Assembly: GCF_030435705.1 (NCBI RefSeq)
Contig: NZ_CP129380.1
Location: forward strand, 124,001-188,000
DNA from: Rhizobium sp. SSA_523
Lineage (GTDB): Bacteria; Pseudomonadota; Alphaproteobacteria; Rhizobiales; Rhizobiaceae
Direction of reading: 5' to 3'
DNA: 64,000 bases
Below the pieces are notes generated by a model. The model searched no databases. It saw only the letters and a program-made list of their open reading frames with translations, and had not been told where the DNA came from. Numbering within the stretch: position 1 is the first letter of the stretch; every line of letters starts with the position of its first letter. A program made the translations under genes and the position numbers. Shown piece by piece: positions 37,151 to 48,506 of this stretch.

Positions 37151-37954
37151 ATGATCTCGAAATTGGGCCAACCTTCGAATAAGCCGCTTTGCGGTACCAC
37201 GATAGATCTGAGCCTCTCGCATGGGCCGGCGATGGCCTTCAGAGTGGACTTCGCCGAGTATGAAGCAGAGGGGGTGCAGCACCAGCACCCGCAGGGTCAA
37301 CTGATCCTAGCGCTCCATGGCGCGGTTACGTGCACCGCGGAAAGTGGGATGTGGGTCGTTCCACCCGACTGTGGACTGTGGGTACCAGGCGGCGTTCCTC
37401 ACAGCAATAAGGTCACACCCAATGCTCGTCTGACATACCTGTTTGTCGAGCCCGGCGCGGCCGCACTTCCGGGTGAATGCTGCACCCTTTCGGTATCGCC
37501 GATGCTTCGGGAGATGATACACCGGATTGCGGACCTAGCGGAAAGGGATGTGCCCGACGCTCATGTCGATCGCCTCGCGCGTGTCATGCTCGATGAGCTG
37601 GCATTGATGCCGCGTGAGAGGCTGGAGCTGCCTGTATCCGACCATCCAAAGATTGCCTTGATCGCTACAGCGCTTTTGGCAAACCCGAGTGATCGGCGTA
37701 CCCTCGCCCAGTGGGCCGAGCATGTCGCCATCAGTGAGCGAACGTTGAAGAGGCTTATGGTCCAAAAGACGGGATTGAGCTTCGGCCGTTGGCGGCGCCA
37801 GCTGCATTTGGTCATCGCGCTGCGGGAACTTGCAGGCGGTGCAACAGTTCAGCGGGTCGCAGGTGATCTAGGGTACGAATCCACAACGGCCTTCATCGTG
37901 ATGTTCCGAAAGGCACTTGGGACCACGCCATCGCGCTACTTTGCTGATTGTTGA
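37151..37954 (+). CDS. AraC family regulator with AraC-type cupin N-domain
   Basis: 267 residues. N-domain: HQHPQGQLILALHGAVTC and WVVPPDCGLWVPGGVPHSNK (cupin). HTH pair: TLAQWAEHVAISERTLKRLM and VQRVAGDLGYESTTAFIVMF, with the ending KALGTTPSRYFADC. The stop codon lies inside an IS3-type end sequence beginning at 37949, so the last residues may not be the original ones. Divergent from the NmrA-like gene. Confidence 0.9.
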   Translation: MISKLGQPSNKPLCGTTIDLSLSHGPAMAFRVDFAEYEAEGVQHQHPQGQLILALHGAVTCTAESGMWVVPPDCGLWVPGGVPHSNKVTPNARLTYLFVEPGAAALPGECCTLSVSPMLREMIHRIADLAERDVPDAHVDRLARVMLDELALMPRERLELPVSDHPKIALIATALLANPSDRRTLAQWAEHVAISERTLKRLMVQKTGLSFGRWRRQLHLVIALRELAGGATVQRVAGDLGYESTTAFIVMFRKALGTTPSRYFADC

Positions 37955-37983
37955 TTTGCGCTGAGAACTGACCCGGGGGGGTG
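37949..37983 (+). repeat. solitary IS3-type terminal repeat
   Basis: 35 bases identical to the left end of the IS3 element at 41395-41429: it starts TGTTGATTTGCGCTGAGAAC and ends at a G7 run plus TG. The rest of an element is absent. It is a direct repeat of the other end, flanking the dinB-cupin segment. Confidence 0.85.
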
Positions 37984-38115
37984 GCTGGATGATCGGGCGC
38001 TGGTTCGAACCCATTCTAGGCGAACACGCCTGCAACGCAGCTCTCTTGGGGCTCCAAGGCTGGTGTGCCATGACCGTTGTGCCGGTTGTCGCTGTCCGTG
38101 GCTCGGCGCAGATAA

Positions 38116-38342
38116 TCAGCCGATCTGCTCGCACCACTGCGCTGAAAGCGGCTTCTGCATCGCCTTGAGGTAGATCACCGCCTTGCCGAGAAAAATCAGC
38201 ACCGCCTCGCGGTAGATCTGGAATTGGACGAAAGCCGTCGGCGCCCAGTGGCCCCGATCAATGGTCCGTGTGTTCAGGTCAAGGTCCGAGTAGCGCCCCA
38301 CAACCTGCTCGAACTCGTCGTCTGTCAGTACCGGAGCAATAC
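38116..38342 (-). pseudogene. DinB-family gene, 3' part split by IS21
   Basis: The minus-strand frame reads APVLTDDEFEQVVGRYSDL, then WAPTAFVQFQIYREAVLIFL and ends KPLSAQWCEQIG. It is the C-terminal 73 or so residues of the DinB-like protein whose N-terminus lies at 40640-40927. The IS21 element lies between the two parts. Together they give about 165-170 residues, the usual length. Confidence 0.8.
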
Positions 38343-38466
38343 TCCCCAATAGTGCCGTTTGAATCTTCCCCAGGTGCTGTGGCCGCCGGTCTTCCGGGGC
38401 GCGCGCCGGAAGACCGGCGGCGCGTCATCGCCAATACTCCTTTCGATGGTCGGAAGGGGGATTTTG

Positions 38467-40604
<2,138 letters not shown>

Positions 40605-40639
40605 TTGGGGAATTTTACTTCGGCACTTCTGGGGAAAAT

Positions 40640-40927
40640 TCACGCGGCATTGACATCGTCGAGCTCCGTCCACCAACGTTGCAGCTTGGCGACCGTACAA
40701 GCGGTTCTGGGATCGCTGTAACGGAGCGACCAGTCGATGCGAAACGTCACGAACGACCGGATGTAAACGAATTGGATCTGGCCGTGCTCCTCGCATAGTG
40801 CGCCTAACGTCAGGTTGTCTCCCGGAAGCCGGAACTGTAGGTCTTCCTCGGTTAAGAGCTCGAGGAGATCGTAACGCAAACTCTGAGTCGCGCGGAGAGG
40901 AAACTCATCCGAGATTAGGCAGTTCAT
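40640..40927 (-). pseudogene. DinB-family gene, 5' part split by IS21
   Basis: From the ATG at 40925-40927: MNCLISDEFPLRATQSLRYD, LLTEEDLQFRLPGDNLTLGA, LCEEHGQIQFVYIRSFVTFR and WWTELDDV. This is the start of a DinB-like four-helix-bundle protein (metal-dependent hydrolase or thiol-transferase superfamily). The frame ends in IS-adjacent sequence. It lies 45 bases after the cupin gene on the same strand, so the two once formed an operon. Confidence 0.8.
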
Positions 40928-40971
40928 TCGTTTCACCCTTCACCCTCGCGTCGTCAAGCGTGCGAGCCCGT

Positions 40972-41349
40972 TTAGGCACCTAGGCGCTTCAGGTTCGACA
41001 CGGTCCGATCGCTGACGCTTTCGCCGGTGTTTAGGGTGGAGGCCGGTTCGAACATCAGCACCACCGGTTCCAGGCTCAGCGATCGCGGCCGGTGCTCGAC
41101 CCCGCGGGGCACGACCAGGAACTCCCCCTCGCCGAGTTCAACCACGCCGTCGCGAAAATCGATGGCGATGCGCCCGCGGATTACCAGGAACGCTTCGTCC
41201 TCGCGCGCATGGGAGTGCCAGTCGAACTCCGCGCCGAACTTGGCGACCTTGACCTGCGCGTCGTTGACGTCGGCGACGACATGCGGATCGAAGACCATCG
41301 CGATCTGCCTGTCGACCGCCGCCAATATGTCGATCTTTTCGGGGACCAT
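40972..41349 (-). CDS. cupin domain protein
   Basis: 125 residues from the ATG at 41347-41349, with GAGGAG before it. Cupin motif 1 is FDWHSHAREDEAFLVIRGRI (HxH...E), and motif 2 is ELGEGEFLVVPRGVEHRPRS (G..P.G..H). It probably binds a metal and a small ligand. Its promoter side is now adjacent to the IS3 element end at 41395, so expression may be altered. Confidence 0.88.
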   Translation of the reverse strand: MVPEKIDILAAVDRQIAMVFDPHVVADVNDAQVKVAKFGAEFDWHSHAREDEAFLVIRGRIAIDFRDGVVELGEGEFLVVPRGVEHRPRSLSLEPVVLMFEPASTLNTGESVSDRTVSNLKRLGA

Positions 41350-41394
41350 AACTTCACTCCTCTGTTGAGGCGGTGGCCTCCGCCTGTATTGGTT

Positions 41395-43069
41395 TGTTGA
41401 TTTGCGCTGAGAACTGACCCGGGGGGGTGCGGATAAAAAGTTGGACTGCTTCATAAGTTCAGGCCGAGGCTCTGACGATACTCGACCGGGCTGAGCGAGC
41501 CTAGCGATATCTTGATGCGCTTCTCGTTGTACCAGCGGATGTAAGCATCCACCTCGGTGACGAACTGTTCGATCGTGATGGTTTTCCAATCTCGTGGATA
41601 GAAGAGTTCCGTTTTCAACCGGCCGAAGAAGCCTTCGCATGCAGCGTTGTCTTGTGAGCAGCCCTTCCGGGACATTGAGCGAACCATCTGCGCGTTGCTG
41701 ATCCGTGTTAGCCAGCCGGGCCAACGATAATGAGCTCCGCGATCGGAATGTATGATTGGCCGGTCCTCCCTGTTGGTCACGGTCCTGATGGCTGCATCCA
41801 GCATGGTATTGACGAGACCCGCATCTGGTTGCGTTCCAATCGCGAACTGATTACCATGCCGTCGAAGCAGTCGATGATGGGCGAGAGGCACACCTTCCCG
41901 GCCGGGATCTGGAACTCGGTGATATCCGTCAGCCATTTTACGTTCGGCGCTTTTGCATGGAAGTCGCGATTGATCAGGTTCTCGGGCGCCGGGCTGATTT
42001 CTCCCAGATATGATCCAAACCGCCGTCGACGCGGCCTGGCGACGACCAACTGCTCTTGCTTCATCAAACGCTGCACAACCTTTTCCGAGATTGTCACGTT
42101 CTGCCTGGCCAGCGACGCCTGCAATCGGCGATAGCCGTAGCAGCGACGGTTTGCTTCGAAGATTTCCGCAAGGCTGTGACGAATGGCGGCATACTTGTCT
42201 GCCAGACACATGCGTGTGCGATGGTAAAAGTAGGAGCTCCGGGCAATTCGGAGCTGGGCCAGCAGCTCTGGCAAGCGATAAACTTCCTTCAGGGCGTCAA
42301 TCAGCTGTGTCTTCTCCCGATTGCTCAGGATCTGCAGATCGACGCCCAGGTCTTTTTTTATGAGTTCGTTGGCCTTCTTCAGGAGATCATGCTCAAGTTG
42401 CAACTGGCGGATATCACGCTGCAGGACTTCAAGCTGTCGCTCGAGTTCATCACGTTCAGGCACCTTGGAGTTCGCTTTGCGGCGTTTCATGGATGATGGG
42501 GCCTCATGACCGAGAAGCTGGTCCTTCCAGCTGTACAAGGTCGGCCTTGAGACGCCCAGTCGGTCAGCTACCTGTTGTGCGGTTTCATCTCCACCGTATA
42601 GCCCGATGACACCAGCCTGCCGAACATCCTCGCTATAACCCGGATGCCATGACCGACCGACCATCGATGTTTGCGTCTCCGGAAACGCCTCACGAACCCA
42701 AGCGGTCAGTGTTCCTCTTCCAGGATAGCCGAGCGCCCTCATCGTCGCGGAGATGCAACGATCATGGGTGCGAAAGTGCTCAAGTGCGGCCTGCTTTTGG
42801 GCCTCGGAGAATTTCGGTGCTCGAGCTACCGCCTGAACACGCAAGTCGCGGTTCTCGACGTACTCCCGGTACCAGCCCTTCAGCGCATTCTTTGTAGGAT
42901 AACCCAACTGCCGAATGGTCGCGTTAAGTCGCTTGCCCAGCCTGAGATACAGCTCGACCGCTCGAAGTCTGTCTGCGTAGGAATACATGAACTACCTCCT
43001 TGGTGGTCCAAGCTTTCGTCCGCACCCCCTATCCCGCGATCCCGGGTCAGCTCTCAGTGCAAATCAACA
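41395..43069 (-). mobile_element. IS3 family insertion sequence
   Basis: 1675-bp element bounded by TGTTGATTTGCGCTGAGAAC... on the left and its imperfect inverted partner at 43042-43069 (ending TGCAAATCAACA). The transposase is on the minus strand. The 3-base flanks (GTT left, CTC right) do not match, so the flanks have rearranged since insertion. It abuts the norB remnant on the right and the cupin gene on the left. Confidence 0.87.
41451..42988 (-). pseudogene. IS3 family transposase, frameshifted
   Basis: A fused orfA-orfB type transposase in two frames. The first part (42988 down) has two HTH domains (ADRLRAVELYLRLGKRLNAT; DETAQQVADRLGVSRPTLYS), a leucine-zipper region, the HTH_21 region AEIFEANRRCYGYRRLQASL, and the first DDE Asp in VKWLTDITEFQIPAGKVCLS. 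After IIDCFDGMVIS the frame is lost; the other frame continues AIGTQPDAGLVNTMLDAAI, HSDRGAHY (second Asp) and DNAACEGFFGRLKTE (Glu). One base is missing near 41840. Probably inactive. Confidence 0.85.
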
Positions 43070-43432
43070 CTCGCTTTCTTTGGCGCCTATGTGATGCTCA
43101 ACCTCGCGATCATGGCCTATGCCATTCCGGAAATGCGGGGCCGCCAGCCCTACAATCAGTGGCTCTCGATCATCAGCTTCTGGATGATGTGCATGGCGGT
43201 GTCGGTGATGACCTTCGCGCTTACCTTTGCCGGTGTGCTGCAGGTGCATCTGCAGCGCGTGCTGGGTGAAAGCTACATGGCGGTGCAGGACCAGTTGGCT
43301 CTGTTCTACTGGGTGCGTCTCGGCTCCGGCGTGGTTGTGCTGGTCTCTGCCCTGATATTTGTCTGGGCGGTCTTGATGCCGGGCAAGGAAAAGGCTCCTG
43401 CATTTGGCGGCTATGCCGAACCTGCCGAGTGA
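43070..43432 (+). pseudogene. norB: nitric oxide reductase large subunit NorB, C-terminal remnant
   Basis: 120 codons in frame to a stop: LAFFGAYVMLNLAIMAYAIP, VMTFALTFAGVLQVHLQRVL and VQDQLALFYWVRLGSGVVVL. These are the last three helices of NorB of cNOR type. The N-terminal two thirds, including most haem and iron ligands, are gone; the break is exactly at the IS3 right end. A G+C-rich hairpin with a T-rich 3' side (43440-43474) follows. Confidence 0.88.
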
Positions 43433-43498
43433 CGTTTCTGCCCCGCCTGCCTTTCCTGAGGCGGCGGGGCTTTCTCCGACCATGCAAGGATCAGTCCC

Positions 43499-43732
43499 AT
43501 GAATATCATCGCCCGCAATCTTGAACCTGAAATCCCGGCCTATTCCCCTCTGGGCAACGAATGCCTTGTATTTGAGACCGCCTGGACGCGGCAATTACCG
43601 CTCCTCCTCAAGGGGCCGACAGGCTGCGGCAAGACCCGCTTTGTCAGCCATATGGCTGAAAAACTTGGCCTGCCCCTCACCACCGTATCCTGCCATGACG
43701 ATCTTGCCGCAGCCGATCGTTTCGCTGCATGA
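43499..43732 (+). pseudogene. norQ: NorQ AAA+ ATPase, N-terminal remnant
   Basis: 77 residues. IIARNLEPEIPAYSPLGNEC is the NorQ/CbbQ N-terminus and LLLKGPTGCGKTRFVSHMAE is Walker A. After SCHDDLAAAD the frame runs into unrelated sequence and stops, removing Walker B and the rest (NorQ is normally about 260 residues). It follows norB by 66 bases as in norCBQD operons, so the operon was lost by deletions at both ends. Confidence 0.88.
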
Positions 43733-43833
43733 TAACGCGGACTGGCCTGAGGCATCACCGGACCAAGCCAAGGTTCCGGAGCCAGCCGAGGATATGGTCA
43801 TCAAGGCAAAACACCAAGCTGACTGTGCGCCGA

Positions 43834-44106
43834 CTAATGATCCTCGCTGCCTTGAAACATCTCAGCCGTTATGGTCGGGGCAACCGCCTCCAGGACAGTG
43901 ACTGTCACGAGAAGTTCGCCGTCGGCGCCCGCAATCTGGATGCCGTCAACGTCGAGATCGAGCCCATTCATAAGGCGCTCACTGACGATCTCGCGTAGGG
44001 CTCTGATGGCGACCGTCTTCGCGCTTGTAAGGTCAGGATAACTTGAACCCTCGGAATCGTGGACGACGCCGTCCGGTACGATAAGGTGCAGGAAGAACTG
44101 TGGCAT
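43834..44106 (-). CDS. DUF6894-like small protein
   Basis: 90 residues. MPQFFLHLIVPDGVVHDSEG followed by SSYPDLTSAKTVAIRALREI fits the short DUF6894 family frequent in rhizobia (aromatic start, D-x-EG, PDL-x-A). The function is unknown. It is probably soluble and cytoplasmic, and stands alone between the nor remnants and a small membrane protein. Confidence 0.7.
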   Translation of the reverse strand: MPQFFLHLIVPDGVVHDSEGSSYPDLTSAKTVAIRALREIVSERLMNGLDLDVDGIQIAGADGELLVTVTVLEAVAPTITAEMFQGSEDH

Positions 44107-44344
44107 GATCTACGGCCTGTTTCTTGTTGACGAACAGGCATATCAGCCAAAGGTTCCGTAAAGATTGTTGCAGCAGTCATCACACGCTTGTGGACTGACG
44201 CAGGATCATGATCTTCCCACGAAGAAGGGATGGGACCGCCGTGTGGGGGGCGTTAGATAAACTCACGGCGATCCCGTGCCGACCGAACATCGGCACTGCA
44301 TCCTGACGCGGCGGTGCCGAACTGTCCATAAGGAAACGGCAACG

Positions 44345-44560
44345 TCACCTACGGCGTGGCCAGTCAAAGAAGTCGTAAAAGTAATACGCTGACAGGGTCA
44401 GCAAAACAAGGTGTATCCATGCGCACACGTGAAGCGCGCTTACGGAGCCGGTCAGCGCGCTATGCGCCGACAGGCACAGAGAGACTAGCGGCAGTCCGAC
44501 AAATACAAGAGCGAACAGCGACACGATCAAAATGGCAAGACAGGTGCGGAACGTGGACAT
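44345..44560 (-). CDS. small hypothetical membrane protein
   Basis: 71 residues from the ATG at 44558-44560. Two hydrophobic segments, CLAILIVSLFALVFVGLPLV and VCAWIHLVLLTLSAYYFYDF, then a basic end DWPRRR. This two-helix hairpin is plausible for a small inner-membrane protein. No family recognised. Confidence 0.5.
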   Translation of the reverse strand: MSTFRTCLAILIVSLFALVFVGLPLVSLCLSAHSALTGSVSALHVCAWIHLVLLTLSAYYFYDFFDWPRRR

Positions 44561-44602
44561 ACCCCGCGTTGTGCAATTTCTTTGAGGCATTGTCAGCGTC
44601 AA

Positions 44603-44903
44603 TCTTAGTTAATGGTTAATTAACAGGAAGGCAGGACGATGAACGACACCTGACTTTAGCATAGTGAGTATCAATACGTTCATGGCCTGTTCACTCAGCG
44701 TTCGCACTACGTGTCGACCTAAACCAAAATTGGTGGGCTAAGATTAGTAGCCGCCGATACCGGCAGGAACACCACTGCGCAACGTGCGTCACAAGGGGCG
44801 GATCTTGGCCAAGCGCCCCATCATCTATCCAGCTCACCCATCTGAGTGATGACAGCGAAGAAGAATCGGGGCTAGAGTCGCGCGTCAACTTAGAGGAGAT
44901 TTT
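44603..44903. other. intergenic region, no gene seen
   Basis: A+T-rich spacer between a leftward and a rightward small gene. It ends with the GAGGAG ribosome site of the next gene. No structured RNA or family-like frame was seen. Confidence 0.5.
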
Positions 44904-45281
44904 ATGCGCAATGTCATACTCGCTTTCATGCTTGCAGTTGCAGCCGCAATTGGTGTGTCGTTGACGCCGGCGGTAGCTGCTCAGAAGAAGACGCAGTCTC
45001 AAGCAAGCGCCTGGGACGGCACGTGGTCCGGGATGAGCAGCGCAGGTGGACGGACTACAGTAAAGATTGCCGGCGGAAAAGTCACATACTGGACTAACAA
45101 CGGTTTTGCTCGTCCCAAGGCAACCGGAACCGCAAAAGGGAATAGCGTCAGCCTCGATGACAACAACGGCTGGAAAGCGACAATGACGATGCAGGGCGAA
45201 AGCAAGGCTCGCATTACAGCTGCAGGCATGGGCAACAACGGCAAGCCAGCAAAAAACACCGCAGTGCTGACAAAGCGGTAA
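44904..45281 (+). CDS. secreted small protein, function unknown
   Basis: 125 residues with a Sec signal peptide (MRNVILAFMLAVAAAIGVSL, cleavage likely after PAVAA). The mature part is small, Gly-, Thr- and Lys-rich (WDGTWSGMSSAGGRTTVKIA; GNSVSLDDNNGWKATMTMQG) and looks like a lipocalin- or beta-barrel-like fold of the kind found in many rhizobial exported proteins. A strong ribosome site precedes it. No function assigned. Confidence 0.78.
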   Translation: MRNVILAFMLAVAAAIGVSLTPAVAAQKKTQSQASAWDGTWSGMSSAGGRTTVKIAGGKVTYWTNNGFARPKATGTAKGNSVSLDDNNGWKATMTMQGESKARITAAGMGNNGKPAKNTAVLTKR

Positions 45282-45670
45282 GTCGCAGAGCGGGCGTTGG
45301 TGACCGGTGCCGGCGCCCTCAGATCATGATCCGTTACCGGCTAGGTATTTGCGACGCTCACGTACAACGCGACGCATCCATCATCAGCACCAGATCGCTG
45401 GAATTGTTCACGGGGCTAGATGCAGCAATTCGGCCAATTCGAATTCACCGTCCGCTGTCTGGAAAAGCAGTTGTCTGCCCAGATTAAGTAGATGCTGGCA
45501 CAATAAGGTCGCCGGTATTGCCCTATCTGCGCTGCTTGGCTCAAAGGCGCCCTTACGTCAACAGTGCGCCCGTTAGTAAGTCGGCGCGCCGGTGGATCAA
45601 GAGCTGCACCACTGACAATACTTGATTCGGCAACTCGGATGGCCCACCCGCATTGCCGTTGAGCTTGATA
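45282..45670. other. spacer between convergent genes
   Basis: About 390 bases with no convincing gene on either strand. On the minus strand, the frame one base away from the RiPP precursor remains open into this spacer as far as 45597. Confidence 0.4.
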
Positions 45671-45997
45671 TCACGGTAGATTTTTTTTCAGTACGACGCT
45701 TCCTGCAATGGGCTTAATAAGTGTGAGCAAGTGGTTTAAAGAGAACCCACCCGAGACTGCATCGAGTTCATCTTCTAACAGTTCTCCGCTTGGACTAGGC
45801 AGGACCACCACCATTTCGCCCGGCTTTTCCGTGACGATTTGCAGCTTGAGTTCAGACGGCATGTCGAATCCGAAGGCCGCCTTAATGGCTTGAATCGGTT
45901 GTTCCGAGAGCTGAGCCCGGAACGCCGGGTCCGTCGCTGCCCTGGCCCGGATTGCGCCCTCAAAGGCAGCACGTGCGTCCATTGCACTGTCAGTCAT
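45671..45997 (-). CDS. NHLP-leader RiPP precursor peptide (orphan)
   Basis: 108 residues from the ATG at 45995-45997, with AGGAGA upstream. Residues 9-82 fit the nitrile-hydratase-like leader (NHLP) of RiPP precursors: RAAFEGAIRARAATDPAFRA, then PIQAIKAAFGFDMPSELKLQ, a strand ending VVVLPSP, and the end ELLEDELDAVSGG. The Gly-Gly at 83-84 is the usual cleavage site, leaving a 24-residue core (FSLNHLLTLIKPIAG, then SVVLKKNLP). The core lacks Cys. No modification enzyme, peptidase or exporter is in the window, so it is an orphan precursor. An A8 tract (45681-45688) lies near its end; see findings. Confidence 0.83.
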   Translation of the reverse strand: MTDSAMDARAAFEGAIRARAATDPAFRAQLSEQPIQAIKAAFGFDMPSELKLQIVTEKPGEMVVVLPSPSGELLEDELDAVSGGFSLNHLLTLIKPIAGSVVLKKNLP

Positions 45998-46550
45998 CGT
46001 CTTCTCCTTGAACGTTTCTCGGCAGTCCCGTCGTGGCCGCCCTGGTCTTTGCAAACTTGGCATGCGGCGGCCTCACTGGCGCATATGTGGAACTAATCAC
46101 CGCTGGCAGACCAAGCAAGGCGCAGGCGATGCTGAAACTCGGCGAATTCTGGGCTGACTTCGATTTAGTAACTGTAGGTTTAATCAGCTCCTAGTGCTGC
46201 TTCATGGCATTATTCGTCGCGGATGTTTGGGTGTCCATCCCCTGAACGCCCGCCTCATCGACCGAGGATGGCGCCACCTGGGAGCGGAAGTGTCCGCAAT
46301 ACTGCAGCAGGGTAGCTATGCCGGCACATGCGTCACCATCGTGCCAAGCCACGACCGCCTGGACCCGATCTTCGGCCTCATGCGGCTGATCTTTTCGTTC
46401 CTGCAGAAGACAAGCCCGGTCTTATAGCACTACCGTTCAATCAGGGCCGTGGCCAAAGTGCCAACCATCGGCGCGCGGTCGCTCTCGCAGACCATTGAAA
46501 AGGCCGCCGATTGGCAGCCTTCTGTCTTGTTTTCCTTTATCTGTCCAAGC
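45998..46550. other. intergenic region with unassigned open frames
   Basis: Between the RiPP precursor promoter and the chemoreceptor stop. Plus-strand frames (46030-46192, giving ALVFANLACGGLTGAYVELI; and 46194-46427) are open but have no good start or family motif, so they may be remnants of a lost gene. Confidence 0.35.
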
Positions 46551-48506
46551 TCAGAACTCCTGCCAATCGTCTTTAACCGCAGCTGCGGTTGCCGCCACGC
46601 CACGTCCACCAAAAGCCCTGGAAATCTTGCTGACCATGGATCTTGGCGCCGAAGGCACAGAAGCATTGGCCGATGCAGTGCCAATCAACGCTGGTCTGTG
46701 CGAGCCGGTTGCATCGCTCGGCGATGTGCCCAACTTGAAATGAGACACCAGCTCACGCATACGGTTTGCTTCATTGGCTAGTGTCGCCCCGGCGGCACTG
46801 GCTTCCTCCACCATGGCCGCATTTTGCTGCGTCACCTGATCCATCTGATTGACTGCCCGGTTCACCTCCGAAAGTCCGACAGATTGCTCGCGTGCAGACG
46901 TTGCTATGGCATCCATATGTTGGTTGATGGTCACGATATAGCCCTCGATTTTCTTCAGGGCCTCGCCTGTTTCGCTTACCAGCTTAACACCGGTCTCGAC
47001 CTCAACCGTGGACTTGCTGATGAGGCTCTTGATTTCCCGAGCGGCCTGAGCCGACCGTTGTGCAAGTTCGCGCACTTCCTGGGCGACGACAGCAAAACCT
47101 TTCCCTGCCTCACCAGCGCGAGCGGCTTCCACACCTGCGTTCAGGGCGAGGAGATTCGTCTGGAAGGCGATATCGTCGATTACGCCGATGATATTGGAGA
47201 TCTGGCCCGACGATTCTTCAATCCGACCCATTGCATTCACGGCGTTGGCCACAACACCACCCGATTGGCGTGCTCCTTCGTTTGCCTGCACGGCGACAGC
47301 GCGTGCCTCTTCTGCTCGTTTTGTGGAGTTCGCGACATTGGTCGTGATCTGGTCCAAGGCGGCAGCCGTTTCCTCAAGTGATGCCGCCTGTTGCTCGGTG
47401 CGTTTGGACAAGTCATCCGCGCTTGCACTGATCTCTCTCGATCCGCCGTCAATAGCGTGCGTCGCCTGAGCCACTGTCGATAGGGTCTGCCGCAGCTGTT
47501 CGATGGCGAGGTTGAAGTCCTTGCGCAAGCCTTCAAAGTCCTGTGCAAATGATTGACTGAGCTGGACAGACAGATTTCCCGATGCCAGTTCCTTCAGGCC
47601 TTCAGCGAGGCTCTGAGTGGCCTGGCTCATTTCTTCAGCCCGAATGCGATCCTGCTCGGCAGTCCGACGTTGCTGCTCTTCGGTCAGGTGGCGCTGGCTT
47701 TGTGCCTCACCCTCAAGTCGCTTTGTCTCAATGGCGTTCCTGCGGAAAACATCCACGGCAGCAGCCATGTCACCAATTTCATCGGCGCGACCTTCGTATG
47801 GGATCGGCGTGTGCACATCGCCCGAAGCGAGGTTTTTCATTGCGTCGGTGATAGTCTGGATTGGCTTGGCAATGCCTGCGATCGCAAACCAAATGGATCC
47901 GCTTATGCACACAGCGGCAAAAACCAGAAGCGCAAGTGCTACGTACAGCGACGTGTTGAAGTCTTCCTGACCATCGGCGAAAGATTGGCTCGCGCCTCTC
48001 TCGTTGATACCGATGAGCTTACTCAATCCTTCGTTGATGCTTACGGCGAAGGGTTTCAGGTCAACAAAGACCATCCGTTCAGCTGTGAGATCGTCTCCGG
48101 CCAATGAAGCCGCACGCAACTGCTCCGCCAACTTATCATATTGGGCAAAGGTAGTGCGAAGGTTCTTAACCACTTCGAGTTCAGCCGGAGTGACCGCAAG
48201 CCTTTCATAATCTGTAAGTGCCTGCAAATACGCTGAACGAGCGTTCTGGACGTCGGCCTCCGCCAGGTCTTGTGCGGCCTTGGTGCTGGCGATGACATGC
48301 CCTCTCCAAGCGAGCCGCATATCCGTAAATGCGTTGTCAGCTGTTTTTGCCAAACCGAGACTTGGCATCCAGTTGCCGGCAATGTCCTCGGTGCTTCTGT
48401 TGATCTCTACCATTTTCGAAAGGGTAAAAGCGGCAAAGCCGACGAAAATGAAGCCAATGGTCGCAAATGCAATTGTAAGTGCAGTCTTTATTTTGGGGCG
48501 TGTCAT
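46551..48506 (-). CDS. methyl-accepting chemotaxis protein
   Basis: About 651 residues from the ATG at 48504-48506 (MTRPKIKTALTIAF). First helix at about 7-30, a helical-bundle periplasmic domain of about 160 residues, second helix (LYVALALLVFAAVCISGSIW) near 195, HAMP (AKPIQTITDAMKNLASGDVH), a second HAMP-like module near 300, then the signalling domain with the conserved hairpin IDDIAFQTNLLALNAGVEAA. The C-terminus DDWQEF is a pentapeptide-type tether for CheR/CheB. Sensing is presumably of a small ligand; specificity unknown. Confidence 0.95.
   Translation of the reverse strand: MTRPKIKTALTIAFATIGFIFVGFAAFTLSKMVEINRSTEDIAGNWMPSLGLAKTADNAFTDMRLAWRGHVIASTKAAQDLAEADVQNARSAYLQALTDYERLAVTPAELEVVKNLRTTFAQYDKLAEQLRAASLAGDDLTAERMVFVDLKPFAVSINEGLSKLIGINERGASQSFADGQEDFNTSLYVALALLVFAAVCISGSIWFAIAGIAKPIQTITDAMKNLASGDVHTPIPYEGRADEIGDMAAAVDVFRRNAIETKRLEGEAQSQRHLTEEQQRRTAEQDRIRAEEMSQATQSLAEGLKELASGNLSVQLSQSFAQDFEGLRKDFNLAIEQLRQTLSTVAQATHAIDGGSREISASADDLSKRTEQQAASLEETAAALDQITTNVANSTKRAEEARAVAVQANEGARQSGGVVANAVNAMGRIEESSGQISNIIGVIDDIAFQTNLLALNAGVEAARAGEAGKGFAVVAQEVRELAQRSAQAAREIKSLISKSTVEVETGVKLVSETGEALKKIEGYIVTINQHMDAIATSAREQSVGLSEVNRAVNQMDQVTQQNAAMVEEASAAGATLANEANRMRELVSHFKLGTSPSDATGSHRPALIGTASANASVPSAPRSMVSKISRAFGGRGVAATAAAVKDDWQEF

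Noticed and set aside
38005..38016. tRNA-like GGTTCGAACC motif
   Set aside because: No acceptor, D-arm or anticodon arm pattern could be formed around it; not a tRNA gene.
46030..46427. Plus-strand frames upstream of the RiPP precursor gene
   Set aside because: Open but without start signals or family motif; could not be tied to a maturation enzyme.
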